Assembly (NCBI GenBank): GCA_964581565.1
Contig: CAZOOZ010000002.1
Span: forward strand, 1 to 64,000
DNA length: 64,000 bases
Direction of reading: 5' to 3'
DNA from: UBA1433 sp964581565
GTDB taxonomy: Bacteria > Bacillota > Clostridia > Eubacteriales > UBA1433
A model generated the notes under the pieces. That model was given only the letters and a program-made list of their open reading frames with translations. It was not told where the DNA came from and searched no databases. This document shows, one piece after another, positions 17,304 to 25,459 of the stretch. Numbering within the stretch: position 1 is the stretch's first letter; each line of letters starts with the position of its first letter. The translations under genes and the position numbers were made by a program.

Positions 17304-17651
17304 TTACGGCAATGCTACCGCTGCGACTTTCACATCAGAAGAACCTGTGATGTTCACAAGCCCATTTGACATGTTTTTAAATTTGCCGCTTTCCACAACA
17401 GCGCACACGGTTGTGCTCGCCGCCACGCTTACAACATGATCTCCCGTCGCCTGGATACCTGTCCCTTTTTTTACGGTTACCTCTTCTGCGTTTTCCGAAT
17501 CGGAATTTTCGATGATGATGAGAATTCTCCTGTCTTCGGCGCTTGAAAAATCAATTACCGCACCGTCTGTGCCGTCTAAGGCGGCGGTTGCCGGCAGGGC
17601 TTCTGCCGTATTAAATTTCAAATTGGTTACTGTAATTTCTGTTGCTGCCAT
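17304..17651 (-). CDS. Capsid decoration-type small protein
   Basis: 115 residues, beta-rich and Ala/Val/Thr-rich (GTDGAVIDFSSAEDRRILI, TGDHVVSVAASTTVCAVV). This composition and the position directly after the capsid gene fit a head decoration or stabilising protein. RBS AAAGGAGTGAAAAGAT. Confidence 0.55.
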   Translation of the reverse strand: MAATEITVTNLKFNTAEALPATAALDGTDGAVIDFSSAEDRRILIIIENSDSENAEEVTVKKGTGIQATGDHVVSVAASTTVCAVVESGKFKNMSNGLVNITGSSDVKVAAVALP

Positions 17652-17670
17652 ATCTTTTCACTCCTTTCCA

Positions 17671-18510
17671 TTAAGCCGTTTCTCTGCCGCGAATGCAGTA
17701 GAGTTCTTTTGGGCGTACCACTTTGCCGCCGTATACGTCGAGACCTCGAAGCGCATCGGCAAACAGCCCCTGCGGTTCATACGGTACCACTTTTTCGATT
17801 TGGCTCGCAAAAGCTACCGCCTTTTTGGTTCCGATAAGCATATAATCATTGAGTTTCCCGCTTGTTGTAGCAGAATATAAGTTATTGCTCATATATACGG
17901 TCGCGTTGTTGTAGAGCCCCACAACGCCTTTTTTGATCATCTCGTCATTGGCCGTCTTTAACTCGATGAGCTCATTTTTAAACAAACTGTATGCCCACGG
18001 AGTCAGCACGATATAGACATCATCCGTAAAGCGCACGCCGTTTTGCCACAGCGCCGTAAAGGCTTTGTCTACCGCTCCTTTTAATTTTTCCTGTGTTTCA
18101 AGCTGCTGGCCATTCTCTGCATTGAGTGCTCCTGCGCCAAGGCCTGCAATGCGGGCAATAAAGCTGTCTCTTGCTTCGGCAAGACCGCGGGAGGCTTCTT
18201 CCGTAAGGGCTTCCATCAGGCCTTCTTTGCCTTGCGCTTTATCGATATCACCGACCATAAAATTGAAATATTTGGCCTGGTCGATTTCAAGAAATACGGA
18301 GCTGTCGTCTACCACTTCAGGATTTCCGATATCTTCTCCCGTAAAATCTCCAATCGTTGGACGGCTTACGCCGAGTATTTTTACCTTATCCCCGTGTTTT
18401 GCTTCTTTTTCAAATTTGTAATCGCAAAGACCTGCGAGTATACAGAATTTTTCATTTTCTGTTTGAATGAATTTAGACCAAAAGGTCTGTTTAAAGTTGT
18501 TGTATGCCAT
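17671..18510 (-). CDS. Phage major capsid protein
   Basis: 279 residues. HK97/P22-type coat features include KHGDKVKILGVSRPTIGDFT (beta strand pair), QAKYFNFMVGDIDKAQ, then an alpha-rich helix (EGLMEALTEEASRGLAEARD) and a C-terminal strand set (VVPYEPQGLFADALRGLDVY). It directly follows the scaffold gene, as expected. RBS GGAGGAAAA. Confidence 0.8.
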   Translation of the reverse strand: MAYNNFKQTFWSKFIQTENEKFCILAGLCDYKFEKEAKHGDKVKILGVSRPTIGDFTGEDIGNPEVVDDSSVFLEIDQAKYFNFMVGDIDKAQGKEGLMEALTEEASRGLAEARDSFIARIAGLGAGALNAENGQQLETQEKLKGAVDKAFTALWQNGVRFTDDVYIVLTPWAYSLFKNELIELKTANDEMIKKGVVGLYNNATVYMSNNLYSATTSGKLNDYMLIGTKKAVAFASQIEKVVPYEPQGLFADALRGLDVYGGKVVRPKELYCIRGRETA

Positions 18511-18528
18511 ATTTTTCCTCCTTTATCG

Positions 18529-19266
18529 TTATTTCCATTTAGGCATAGATTTTCTGATCTTTTCCATGATCTTCGGGTTGTTGTATGCATTTTTAGGCAA
18601 ACGGTCCACATCTTCGGGCGAATAGTATTCTTTTTCCGTATCTGCCGCTGTGCTTTTAATGCCGCCCATGCTGGGCGGAATCTGTTTTTTATGCAGAGCT
18701 TCTACTTGCAATTGCGCTGCGTACGCCGTAAGTGCGTCTACTTTACCCGTCTGCATCAACACCATATATGTATCCCCCAGCTCAGAGACATCTTTGGCTT
18801 TAACATCGGGATACGCCTGCTTCACAGCCTGCAGATCTGCATCAAGTATACTCTGCCTGATGATCTCCTCCGCTTTTTGCGTTGCATGCCTTGCGGCAAG
18901 AATTTCAGGATGGCTGCTAAGCTCTTTTTTCTGCCCGATCTTGCTTTCTTCGTCCTGCTTTGAATGAGTTATCGTCTGCATTTCCGCTTTGATCTTTTCC
19001 GTCAGTGCCTGCGGCGTGGAAGCGTCAATGCCCAGCCCTTTGATGGCTTCAAAGAGGTCTTCATAGGTTTTGATTTTCTCATCCGCCTGTGCTTTGAACT
19101 TTTCACGTTCTTTGTTAAGCCGCTCGGAGAAAGCCTTCGTTGCCGGTTCTGCACCATTATCAGCCGTGCTCGGCGAACTGTTTTCAACTGCTGTATTTTC
19201 AACAACTGCAGTCATTTCCGGGGCGGCGACTTCCCGGACATTATCAGCCGCATGATTTTGTTCCAT
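18529..19266 (-). CDS. Phage scaffold-like protein
   Basis: 245 residues from the ATG at 19266 (AAGGAGAGCAT upstream). Longer in-frame starts cross a terminator hairpin and are rejected. Acidic, Ala/Glu-rich N-terminus, long coiled coil (ERLNKEREKFKAQADEKI) and a basic C-terminus with KIRKSMPKWK. This is the usual build of a capsid scaffold and it lies just before the capsid gene. It is the first gene of the surviving phage operon. Confidence 0.7.
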   Translation of the reverse strand: MEQNHAADNVREVAAPEMTAVVENTAVENSSPSTADNGAEPATKAFSERLNKEREKFKAQADEKIKTYEDLFEAIKGLGIDASTPQALTEKIKAEMQTITHSKQDEESKIGQKKELSSHPEILAARHATQKAEEIIRQSILDADLQAVKQAYPDVKAKDVSELGDTYMVLMQTGKVDALTAYAAQLQVEALHKKQIPPSMGGIKSTAADTEKEYYSPEDVDRLPKNAYNNPKIMEKIRKSMPKWK

Positions 19267-19287
19267 ATGCTCTCCTTTTTTTGCATG

Positions 19288-19325
19288 ATAAAAAAAGGCC
19301 TTGGTGCACACAACGCCTTTTTTCT
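19288..19325. terminator. Terminator upstream of the scaffold gene
   Basis: AAAAAAGGC and GCCTTTTTT arms enclose about 15 bases. It would stop minus-strand transcription from lost upstream phage genes (portal/terminase side), so it probably marks the broken prophage boundary. Between here and 19647 I see only AT-rich DNA. Confidence 0.5.
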
Positions 19326-19647
19326 TTTGCACAATTTTGATATCTATTGCCTTTCATAATCATTTGATATATATTTCCAAGGCAATAAAAAATAAGCTTG
19401 TTTAACGTCTGCTGCTCAAAGACGATTAAAATAATATAGGTGCATTTTCCATATCATATTCCCTTGTCTTTTTGATTTATCCCGCTCTGCCATTTATGTA
19501 AACCTTATCAATAATTTCATAGCTATCTGCAAAAATTGACATATTATATTTTTAATTCACCTTGACTTGTCGACTATAATCTGATAAATAAGACTATATC
19601 GCAAATGTATATAGCCGCATAAAAAGATCATATTGGGAGAGAAATGA

Positions 19648-21120
19648 ATGCGCCGACTTCTAGATGCTTCGTCTCAAAGATTGATTAATGTTGTAGAAAC
19701 ACTGATATTGCAAGACGATTGGATCACAACACACAACCTGGCTGAGTCGATAGGTGTGAGCGAACGCACCATCTCCGAAGATATCGCTGTTATAAAAAAG
19801 CGCTGGGGCTCATACTTGGATATTGAAATTTCAACAAAAAAAGGTATAAAGGTTCACAACCAGAATATAGCGATGATGGAACGGGCTTTTATAGATATCT
19901 TTAATGAAGCAACTGCACTGCGATGGCTTGCGGAAATTTTCTTTTTCCCTCGCAAAGGTATCGATTATTATGAAGAAAAACTTTTTGTGAGCAAGTCGAC
20001 GCTGATTCGCCTGCTTCCAAGAATAAATGATTTTTTCGTAAGCAAAGGCATAAGCATACAGCACAAAAATAATAAGTATCAAATCCTGGCCGCAGACGAA
20101 CAATATCTGAGGCAGTTTTTTACCGGTTTTTTCATCGAATTATACGGTTTTACGCCAACAGACTTATACTTGAATCTACGCTTGAATGTGTTGACAGATA
20201 TTGTGCTTACAGATATCATACAGCACATCTTAAAACTATACACACCCGCCCAAACAGAAAACTCCGATATCGATAGCTCGAATGATGAAATCACCGGGCT
20301 TTATTTTAAAATATTTTACTTCATATCACTCACGCGCGAAAATCAAGGGTACATAGTCGCGTCGGATTACTCCAGTATAAAAGAGCTCACGAAAGAAAAC
20401 ATCACCTATATACAAGGCAGTCATCCAAATATATCCGAGGAGAATCTGCGTCCCATTCATGAGTTTATAAACAGCCAATACAGCGGCTGGGCATCAAATG
20501 AAGAAAAGATTCTAATACAGCAAGAGACCAAGTTATTTTTCGACAGGGTATTTTCAGCCGTAAAAACGGCTCCAAATAAAGAGACGCTGCGAGGTTTATA
20601 TGAATCGTTTTGTTCGCTTTATCTAAACGCTAAAGATTGCCCCTACAAAACTTCCGAGCTCTTTGACCGCATTTATTATTTTTCGCTTATTATTAAGAAA
20701 TATAATGCATCGCTCTATGAAATCATCGAGAAAAATTTACAGATATTTTCACATAACATAAATTTTGATATGATGCCGAAAATACATAATGTCACGTTTT
20801 GGTTTTGCATGCACTATCCGGATTTTTTCAAATTTACGCCGATAAAAAAAGTTCTCGTAGTCAGCGATTTCGGAATACAGCATGCAAGGTTTCTGGCATC
20901 ATCTATATCTTATATGTTTAACAGGAAAGACTTTGCCGCCATCGAGGTCGACACCGTCCGCTACCAGGATATATCTCATACTCCGGTATCTAAGAAGTAT
21001 GATATCGTTATTACCACAATTCCTAATCTGCCGATTGATCATACAAAAATTATTCTAATAAATGACTATCCCACACATAATAATCTGTGCGAAATATATA
21101 AGGCCATTACATTAAATTAA
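19648..21120 (+). CDS. Mga-like transcription regulator with PTS EIIB-like C-terminus
   Basis: 490 residues. An N-terminal HTH (residues 25-60, TTHNLAESIGVSERTISEDI) and a second Mga-type HTH (about 100-130, SKSTLIRLLPRINDF) precede a long helical region of PRD/Mga type. The last about 90 residues (KVLVVSDFGIQHARFLA, YDIVITTIPN) resemble a PTS EIIB-like fold. Mga-type activators control nutrient or surface genes. No neighbouring PTS genes are present. GGGAGAGAA precedes the ATG. It sits divergent from the prophage. Confidence 0.75.
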   Translation: MRRLLDASSQRLINVVETLILQDDWITTHNLAESIGVSERTISEDIAVIKKRWGSYLDIEISTKKGIKVHNQNIAMMERAFIDIFNEATALRWLAEIFFFPRKGIDYYEEKLFVSKSTLIRLLPRINDFFVSKGISIQHKNNKYQILAADEQYLRQFFTGFFIELYGFTPTDLYLNLRLNVLTDIVLTDIIQHILKLYTPAQTENSDIDSSNDEITGLYFKIFYFISLTRENQGYIVASDYSSIKELTKENITYIQGSHPNISEENLRPIHEFINSQYSGWASNEEKILIQQETKLFFDRVFSAVKTAPNKETLRGLYESFCSLYLNAKDCPYKTSELFDRIYYFSLIIKKYNASLYEIIEKNLQIFSHNINFDMMPKIHNVTFWFCMHYPDFFKFTPIKKVLVVSDFGIQHARFLASSISYMFNRKDFAAIEVDTVRYQDISHTPVSKKYDIVITTIPNLPIDHTKIILINDYPTHNNLCEIYKAITLN

Positions 21121-21149
21121 AAAATGTGCGGCGCATAAAAAAAGCACCG

Positions 21150-21187
21150 CCCTTAAAAGACAGTATTCATACTGTCTTTTAAGGAAA
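21150..21187. terminator. Long perfect hairpin after the regulator gene
   Basis: A 16-bp perfect stem with a 2-base centre (CCTTAAAAGACAGTAT / ATACTGTCTTTTAAGG). It lies after the Mga-like gene and before convergent genes. It lacks a clear T tract on the plus strand, so it may instead be a binding site or mRNA-stabilising hairpin. Confidence 0.5.
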
Positions 21188-21261
21188 TGTCAGATGCTTC
21201 GAGTATATAAATATGAATTTTTTATTTAAAAAATGTTTCTTTTCCGGCCGTATCAGTTGCC

Positions 21262-21480
21262 TTACTTATCCACATACAAAGAGATAAAGCATTCCCTGCA
21301 AAGCTGACCGCAGCCTTCAACATAATAAGCTCTGGAAGCAATGTGGGTATCTCTGCGGATTTTTGTCTTCTTTTTGCACAACACGCAATGCTCAAATATG
21401 GCTTCATCTTCAGCGGCTACAGTGTGTTTTGCTTCGTTTTCAGCATTTTTCTTTTCATTTTTATCCAAATACTCTGCCAT
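21262..21480 (-). CDS. Small zinc-ribbon-like Cys protein, copy 1
   Basis: 72 residues. Two CxxC pairs (HCVLCKKK and GQLCRECFISLYVD) suggest a zinc ribbon. It is a close paralog of the gene at 21915-22148. The conserved C-terminal 45 residues (RRDTH, RAYYVEGCGQLCRECF) contrast with variable charged N-termini. No function recognised. RBS AGAAAGAAAGAGA. Confidence 0.65.
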   Translation of the reverse strand: MAEYLDKNEKKNAENEAKHTVAAEDEAIFEHCVLCKKKTKIRRDTHIASRAYYVEGCGQLCRECFISLYVDK

Positions 21481-21914
21481 AGAAATCTCTTTCTTTCTAT
21501 AATACGGCTATCTTTTAAAATCGCGTAAAATAGCCGAGGCACACCTGCGCCGCCCTCGATCATTGCAGCCATCCCCAAAAATTATCCTTTTTTGTTTTAT
21601 GATATTTTTATTATATCTCATAAATGGAATGTAAACTTTATCAAATTTTGCGTAATTGTATGTAAAATTTGAGTAAAAATATTTTTTTCGCAATCTCAGC
21701 ATCATTTTTTCTGTCAAGCAAGCAAATCATGCTTATTATTTATTTGACCTCTTTATAAACACTTTTCTGTTGGTATCAAAAATGATAATTTTTCAACTCA
21801 TTCATTCTCGTTATAAAAGGTATCACAGACAGCATAATAACATTAAGGCTTATATGCCTGCTCCGTTATCTCACATATCAGGCTTTATTGACTTTCAAGC
21901 GTTATTCTATCCAG

Positions 21915-22148
21915 TCAGTTTTGGCCGCCTCCATCTACATACAGAGAAATAAAGCATTCCCTGCAAAGCTGTCCACAGCCTTCAACATAATAAGCTCTGA
22001 AAGCCATATGGGTATCTCTGCGAATATTTAATTTTTTTTTGCACAGCACGCAATGCTCGAACTCTTTTTCGTTTTCAACGGAAATCTGGCATTGCTGGTT
22101 CTTTTTTTTGGCGTTTGTCATTTCCGTTTTATCCAAATATTTCTTCAT
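21915..22148 (-). CDS. Small zinc-ribbon-like Cys protein, copy 2
   Basis: 77 residues from the ATG aligned with copy 1 (MKKYLDKTE versus MAEYLDKNE). The same HCVLCKKK and GQLCRECF pairs are kept. The GTG 18 bases upstream is a weaker start. It is divergent from the XRE regulator at 22293, with a 42-bp palindrome in between, so the two are probably co-regulated. The region 21508-21914 between the copies has no supported gene. Confidence 0.65.
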   Translation of the reverse strand: MKKYLDKTEMTNAKKKNQQCQISVENEKEFEHCVLCKKKLNIRRDTHMAFRAYYVEGCGQLCRECFISLYVDGGGQN

Positions 22149-22192
22149 GAAAAATCTTTCTCTCACTTCATGTATTTATGTTTAAAAAATAA

Positions 22193-22234
22193 GTGATATA
22201 ACACTAATTATAGCACATATTAGTGTTATATCAC
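22193..22234. promoter_or_regulatory. 42-bp palindromic operator between divergent genes
   Basis: GTGATATAACACTAAT and its exact inverse ATTAGTGTTATATCAC are separated by 10 bases. Each arm also contains TATAAC-like promoter elements. It lies between the minus-strand Cys protein and the plus-strand XRE gene. This is the expected layout for an autoregulated divergent promoter; binding by the XRE protein is inferred. Confidence 0.7.
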
Positions 22235-22292
22235 TAACATTTTTATTGTTTTATCTGTATGCTTTAATCAGACTACAATACGGAGTGAATTT

Positions 22293-22535
22293 ATGGACAC
22301 AAGACAAGCAGTCGCAGGCAGGATCATCCAGCTTTGCAAAGAGCGAAGCATTACGCCAAACGCATTAAGCTATCGTGCGGGTGTGCCTCAGTCAACCATT
22401 AAAAGTATCTTGAATAATGAAACACAAAATCCGGGTGTTATCACAATTAAAAAACTGTGCGACGGCTTGGAAATCACTCTGTGTGAATTTTTTAATACGG
22501 AAACTTTTTGTAACCTTGAACAGGAAATTAAATAA
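22293..22535 (+). CDS. XRE-family HTH regulator
   Basis: 80 residues, essentially one Cro/C1-type helix-turn-helix (RIIQLCKERSITPNALSYRA, VPQSTIKSIL) with a short tail. The size suits a compact repressor. It probably binds the palindrome at 22193-22234 and controls itself and the Cys protein. A terminator follows. Confidence 0.8.
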   Translation: MDTRQAVAGRIIQLCKERSITPNALSYRAGVPQSTIKSILNNETQNPGVITIKKLCDGLEITLCEFFNTETFCNLEQEIK

Positions 22536-22551
22536 TTTTTTTATTCACCCA

Positions 22552-22583
22552 ATAAAAAACCGCTCTGTGAGCGGTATCTTTTT
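22552..22583. terminator. Terminator of the XRE gene
   Basis: AACCGCTC TGT GAGCGGT followed by ATCTTTTTT on the plus strand. Confidence 0.7.
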
Positions 22584-22655
22584 TCATATCTCCTTTTTTG
22601 ACGGTATATCAAATAAAGCCCGTCATCGACTTTTAAACATTGATTATAATCTTTA

Positions 22656-23159
22656 CTATCTTATTTTCGCATACATTTTCATGTCCATGACAACATTGTT
22701 TTTCACCGCGTTTTTCCTCAAAGTACCCTCATATACAAACCCTGCTTTTTCTAGCACGCGGCAGGAAGCCGCATTATAAGCAAAAGGCTCCGCGAAAATT
22801 CTGATAATATCTGTTTTTTCAAAAATATACTTGCATATTTGCATGACGGCGTTTGTCGCTATCCCTTTACACCAATACGGCTCTGCGACATAATACCCCA
22901 TTTCTGCGCTCCTGCAATGAATATTGTCTTTACGAAATACACCGATGCTTCCCACGGCTTTATCATCAACAGTGATCGCAAAGGCATATGTTGTATTCTC
23001 ATCGGCATGAAGCATTGCCGCAATATAATTTTCTGCATCCTTTACTGTATATGGATAGGGCAGGCCATCTCTCAGGTTATCAAGTATTTTTTTGTTATTT
23101 ACAGCCTTCACAAGATCGTTTGCATCTTCTGTTTTCCAACAGCGTATACAACATTCCAT
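22656..23159 (-). CDS. GNAT-family N-acetyltransferase (RimJ/RimL type)
   Basis: 167 residues. Landmarks are CIRCWKTEDANDLVKAVNNK at the start, AIGSIGVF-like (KAVGSIGVFRKD) strand, AEMGYYVAEPYWCKGIATNA (acetyl-CoA pyrophosphate loop region) and AASCRVLEKAGFVYEG near the end. These are standard for RimJ-like acetyltransferases acting on proteins or small amines. The acceptor is unknown. Confidence 0.85.
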   Translation of the reverse strand: MECCIRCWKTEDANDLVKAVNNKKILDNLRDGLPYPYTVKDAENYIAAMLHADENTTYAFAITVDDKAVGSIGVFRKDNIHCRSAEMGYYVAEPYWCKGIATNAVMQICKYIFEKTDIIRIFAEPFAYNAASCRVLEKAGFVYEGTLRKNAVKNNVVMDMKMYAKIR

Positions 23160-23250
23160 TTTTTAACCTCAACGAAAATTCCTATTATATCTATGTTCTC
23201 TTTGCAAATGCATCAGATAACAGGCGGGAAAAGCCCTCTCTACGCATCAT

Positions 23251-23596
23251 CTATCCCAATAATAAATATACCATAAGTTTGCCGTAGAAACGGGATATTT
23301 TTTGTATCTTTCCAATGTTTGTGCCATAAACTTTGCGTCTCAAAATATCGTCATTTTCAAAAGTTATCTCTTTATAATCAACCATATTCATATCCTTGCT
23401 TGGCAGAATTTATTTCTGACATTATTCTACTCTCTTTTACATATGATATCAAGTTGATATAAATTGCTTCATATTTATAATTATTATATATCGCCTTCAT
23501 TTTCTCTTGCATGTAAAGAGCTATTTTCTCCTTCATATCGCACTTTTTGCAAATATTGATTTTGCCCGTTATCGCAGCAGCGAAACGAATATACAT
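23251..23596 (-). other. Two small overlapping open frames, uncertain
   Basis: A 72-codon frame (23378-23596) overlaps by 8 bp a 44-codon frame (23251-23385, MVDYKEITFENDDILRRK). The overlap looks like translational coupling. Neither is recognised and composition is AT-driven. They may be remnants or small genes. The stretch 23160-23690 holds no other feature. Confidence 0.2.
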
Positions 23597-23659
23597 TTAT
23601 TAATATTCAATATTTTGTACTCTTAAACAATAAATTAGATAATACTTTTATTACAGACA

Positions 23660-23690
23660 TAAAAAAACCGCCATAGGGCGGTGTTTCTTT
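23660..23690. terminator. Terminator of the EVE-like gene
   Basis: ACCGCC ATA GGGCGGT with flanking A/T runs, just downstream of the minus-strand gene ending at 23692. Confidence 0.7.
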
Positions 23691-23691
23691 T

Positions 23692-24642
23692 TCACTCAAT
23701 CGGATGCAGCAGCAAATCATACTGTATCCTCTCATAAAACAAATCGATGTTGTCCTTAAAATACTCAAATAATTCCCGCTTGCTGATAATGTGTATATTA
23801 TTCACATCTCGTAAATGCTCGTCATTGATATACCCTCTATTGGAAAACAGATAAATCTCGTTCTTCAAAAAATCCTGCTTTATGTATTTGGAAACATCGA
23901 TCTTATCGCTTTGCCTTACCTGCATGTAAATCGTTTTTTTGTTTATTTTGTCCAGCAGAAGATACTCATTTTCAAACGAGGTTCTTTTTGCTGAGCTCGG
24001 ATAAAAAAGATAGCCGAACTTATGCTGTAAATACAGCGCGAATAAATCGATCAGCTCTTCATCGCTTAAAATATCAGGCAGCTCCTCTTCGTCTATCCTC
24101 GTCGGTTTGTCGAGCCCTTCCACCGTCCTGCCCGATAACTGACCGAAGACCAGTCTGGCATATTCATATAATTTTTTGTTTGACTCATTTTCATAGCGCA
24201 CGGCGATGGAAGTTTTTTTCCAGTTAGATGAAAGCTTGCTCACAATCTCCGCAGGAGTTTCTTCACGCTTACCGATTTTATACCACTGCACTTTCCGATA
24301 CCAGCTGATATTATATTCTTTTGCTTTATCCAGTTCTTCTTCCGTTGCGTAGGTCGGCTTGTCGTCGAGCACTTCTCCCACATAATAAATGACATCGTCT
24401 GTGGCAAGGATGAGGTCGCCCTTTTTCATCTGTGTGTAATATTTACACGCCGATTCAATTGCTCTCGACTGCGCGATCCAGAAATCCACGTTTTTTATCT
24501 GGACCAAATACTCTTCCATTGAATGAAACTCATAATCAAGCCGCCAACCAATCCCGGCGATATTGTTCATAAAGTAGTAGTCTATGACTCTCTTTATTTT
24601 TTCCGATCCGTATTGCTTCGCTCGTGCTATCCAAATATTCAT
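23692..24642 (-). CDS. EVE/PUA-like domain fused to restriction-endonuclease-like C-terminus
   Basis: 316 residues. The N-terminal 150 residues (YYFMNNIAGIGWRLDYEF, DFWIAQSRAIESACKYYT, MKKGDLILATDDVIYYVGEV) resemble EVE/PUA-like modules that recognise modified bases. The C-terminal about 120 residues (DEELIDLFALYLQHKFGY, FENEYLLLD, TIYMQVRQSD, IYLFSNRGYI) have the layout of a PD-(D/E)xK-type domain, with E in NEYLLLD and the Q of MQVRQ in the ExK-like position. A modification-dependent nuclease role is inferred. It is a single gene without a methylase neighbour, which suits such an enzyme. Confidence 0.5.
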   Translation of the reverse strand: MNIWIARAKQYGSEKIKRVIDYYFMNNIAGIGWRLDYEFHSMEEYLVQIKNVDFWIAQSRAIESACKYYTQMKKGDLILATDDVIYYVGEVLDDKPTYATEEELDKAKEYNISWYRKVQWYKIGKREETPAEIVSKLSSNWKKTSIAVRYENESNKKLYEYARLVFGQLSGRTVEGLDKPTRIDEEELPDILSDEELIDLFALYLQHKFGYLFYPSSAKRTSFENEYLLLDKINKKTIYMQVRQSDKIDVSKYIKQDFLKNEIYLFSNRGYINDEHLRDVNNIHIISKRELFEYFKDNIDLFYERIQYDLLLHPIE

Positions 24643-24793
24643 TTTTTATTCCCTTTATAACTTTTATGTCTGCCTTTATATATTTTATAATTTAAAGCCT
24701 TTAATATCAAGTTATTAATATACTGTATTTTATTTTGTAATTATAAGCCCTTAATTCTCTTTATTAAAAAATGCATACATGAACGGTACACAG

Positions 24794-25459
24794 CTATTCA
24801 TACAAGCCGTATGCTCTGTTGATATCCTGAACATAGATAATGCCTTTGCCGGGCTCATCTATCTTTAAATCAGTTCGAATGGCAAAGACGATTTCCTCGG
24901 TTTTATCAGTTTTCGAAAGAATAATAACGATTTCTTTTTCCGGCTCTACATCCATGGCAAACAGCTTGCTCGTCTCATGGATCCCCGAACCTCTGGCATT
25001 GATGATCGTGCCCCCTTTCGAGCCTGCCTTCGTTGCCGCATCTATCACATTTTCTCCGTTTCCTTTGTTGACAATAACCGTTATTGCATGATACATCTTA
25101 TCAACACCTCTTTCGTTTTTCATATGATCACATTTGATATGGTGCGTTCCCATTACTTTACAGACAGAAGTCGTAAACGCGATACCATGGTTGGGCTTTT
25201 CAAAAGCAAATTTACTGCTCAGTTTTTCAAGTGCCTCATACGCCGTTTTTGTATCCGTTACCATGAATACTATTTCTTTTCGCATGTCCCTGAGCCCCAG
25301 AAAATCCAAAACCGAGCCTTGCGTGGTTCCCTTGCCGATTGTGACTGTGGCGCCGGCAATGCCGCTTTGTTTTGCGGCCCTGATAACATGGCTGCCCTGC
25401 CCGCAGTTGATAATGACACATATTAATTCATATCCTTGCATTTCGGATGAGTTAAGCAT
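24794..25459 (-). CDS. Tandem PII-like regulatory protein
   Basis: 221 residues made of two PII-like ferredoxin-fold domains (1-110 and 118-221). Each has the strand-helix start (ELICVIINCGQGSHVIRAA; AITVIVNKGNGENVIDAA) and a glycine-rich turn (GATVTIGKGTTQG; GGTIINARGSGIHE). The tyrosine uridylylation loop of GlnB is not evident. It overlaps the upstream DUF1538 membrane gene by 8 bp, a partnership seen elsewhere for PII-like proteins and transporters. It probably gates that membrane protein in response to a nucleotide or small ligand. Confidence 0.8.
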   Translation of the reverse strand: MLNSSEMQGYELICVIINCGQGSHVIRAAKQSGIAGATVTIGKGTTQGSVLDFLGLRDMRKEIVFMVTDTKTAYEALEKLSSKFAFEKPNHGIAFTTSVCKVMGTHHIKCDHMKNERGVDKMYHAITVIVNKGNGENVIDAATKAGSKGGTIINARGSGIHETSKLFAMDVEPEKEIVIILSKTDKTEEIVFAIRTDLKIDEPGKGIIYVQDINRAYGLYE

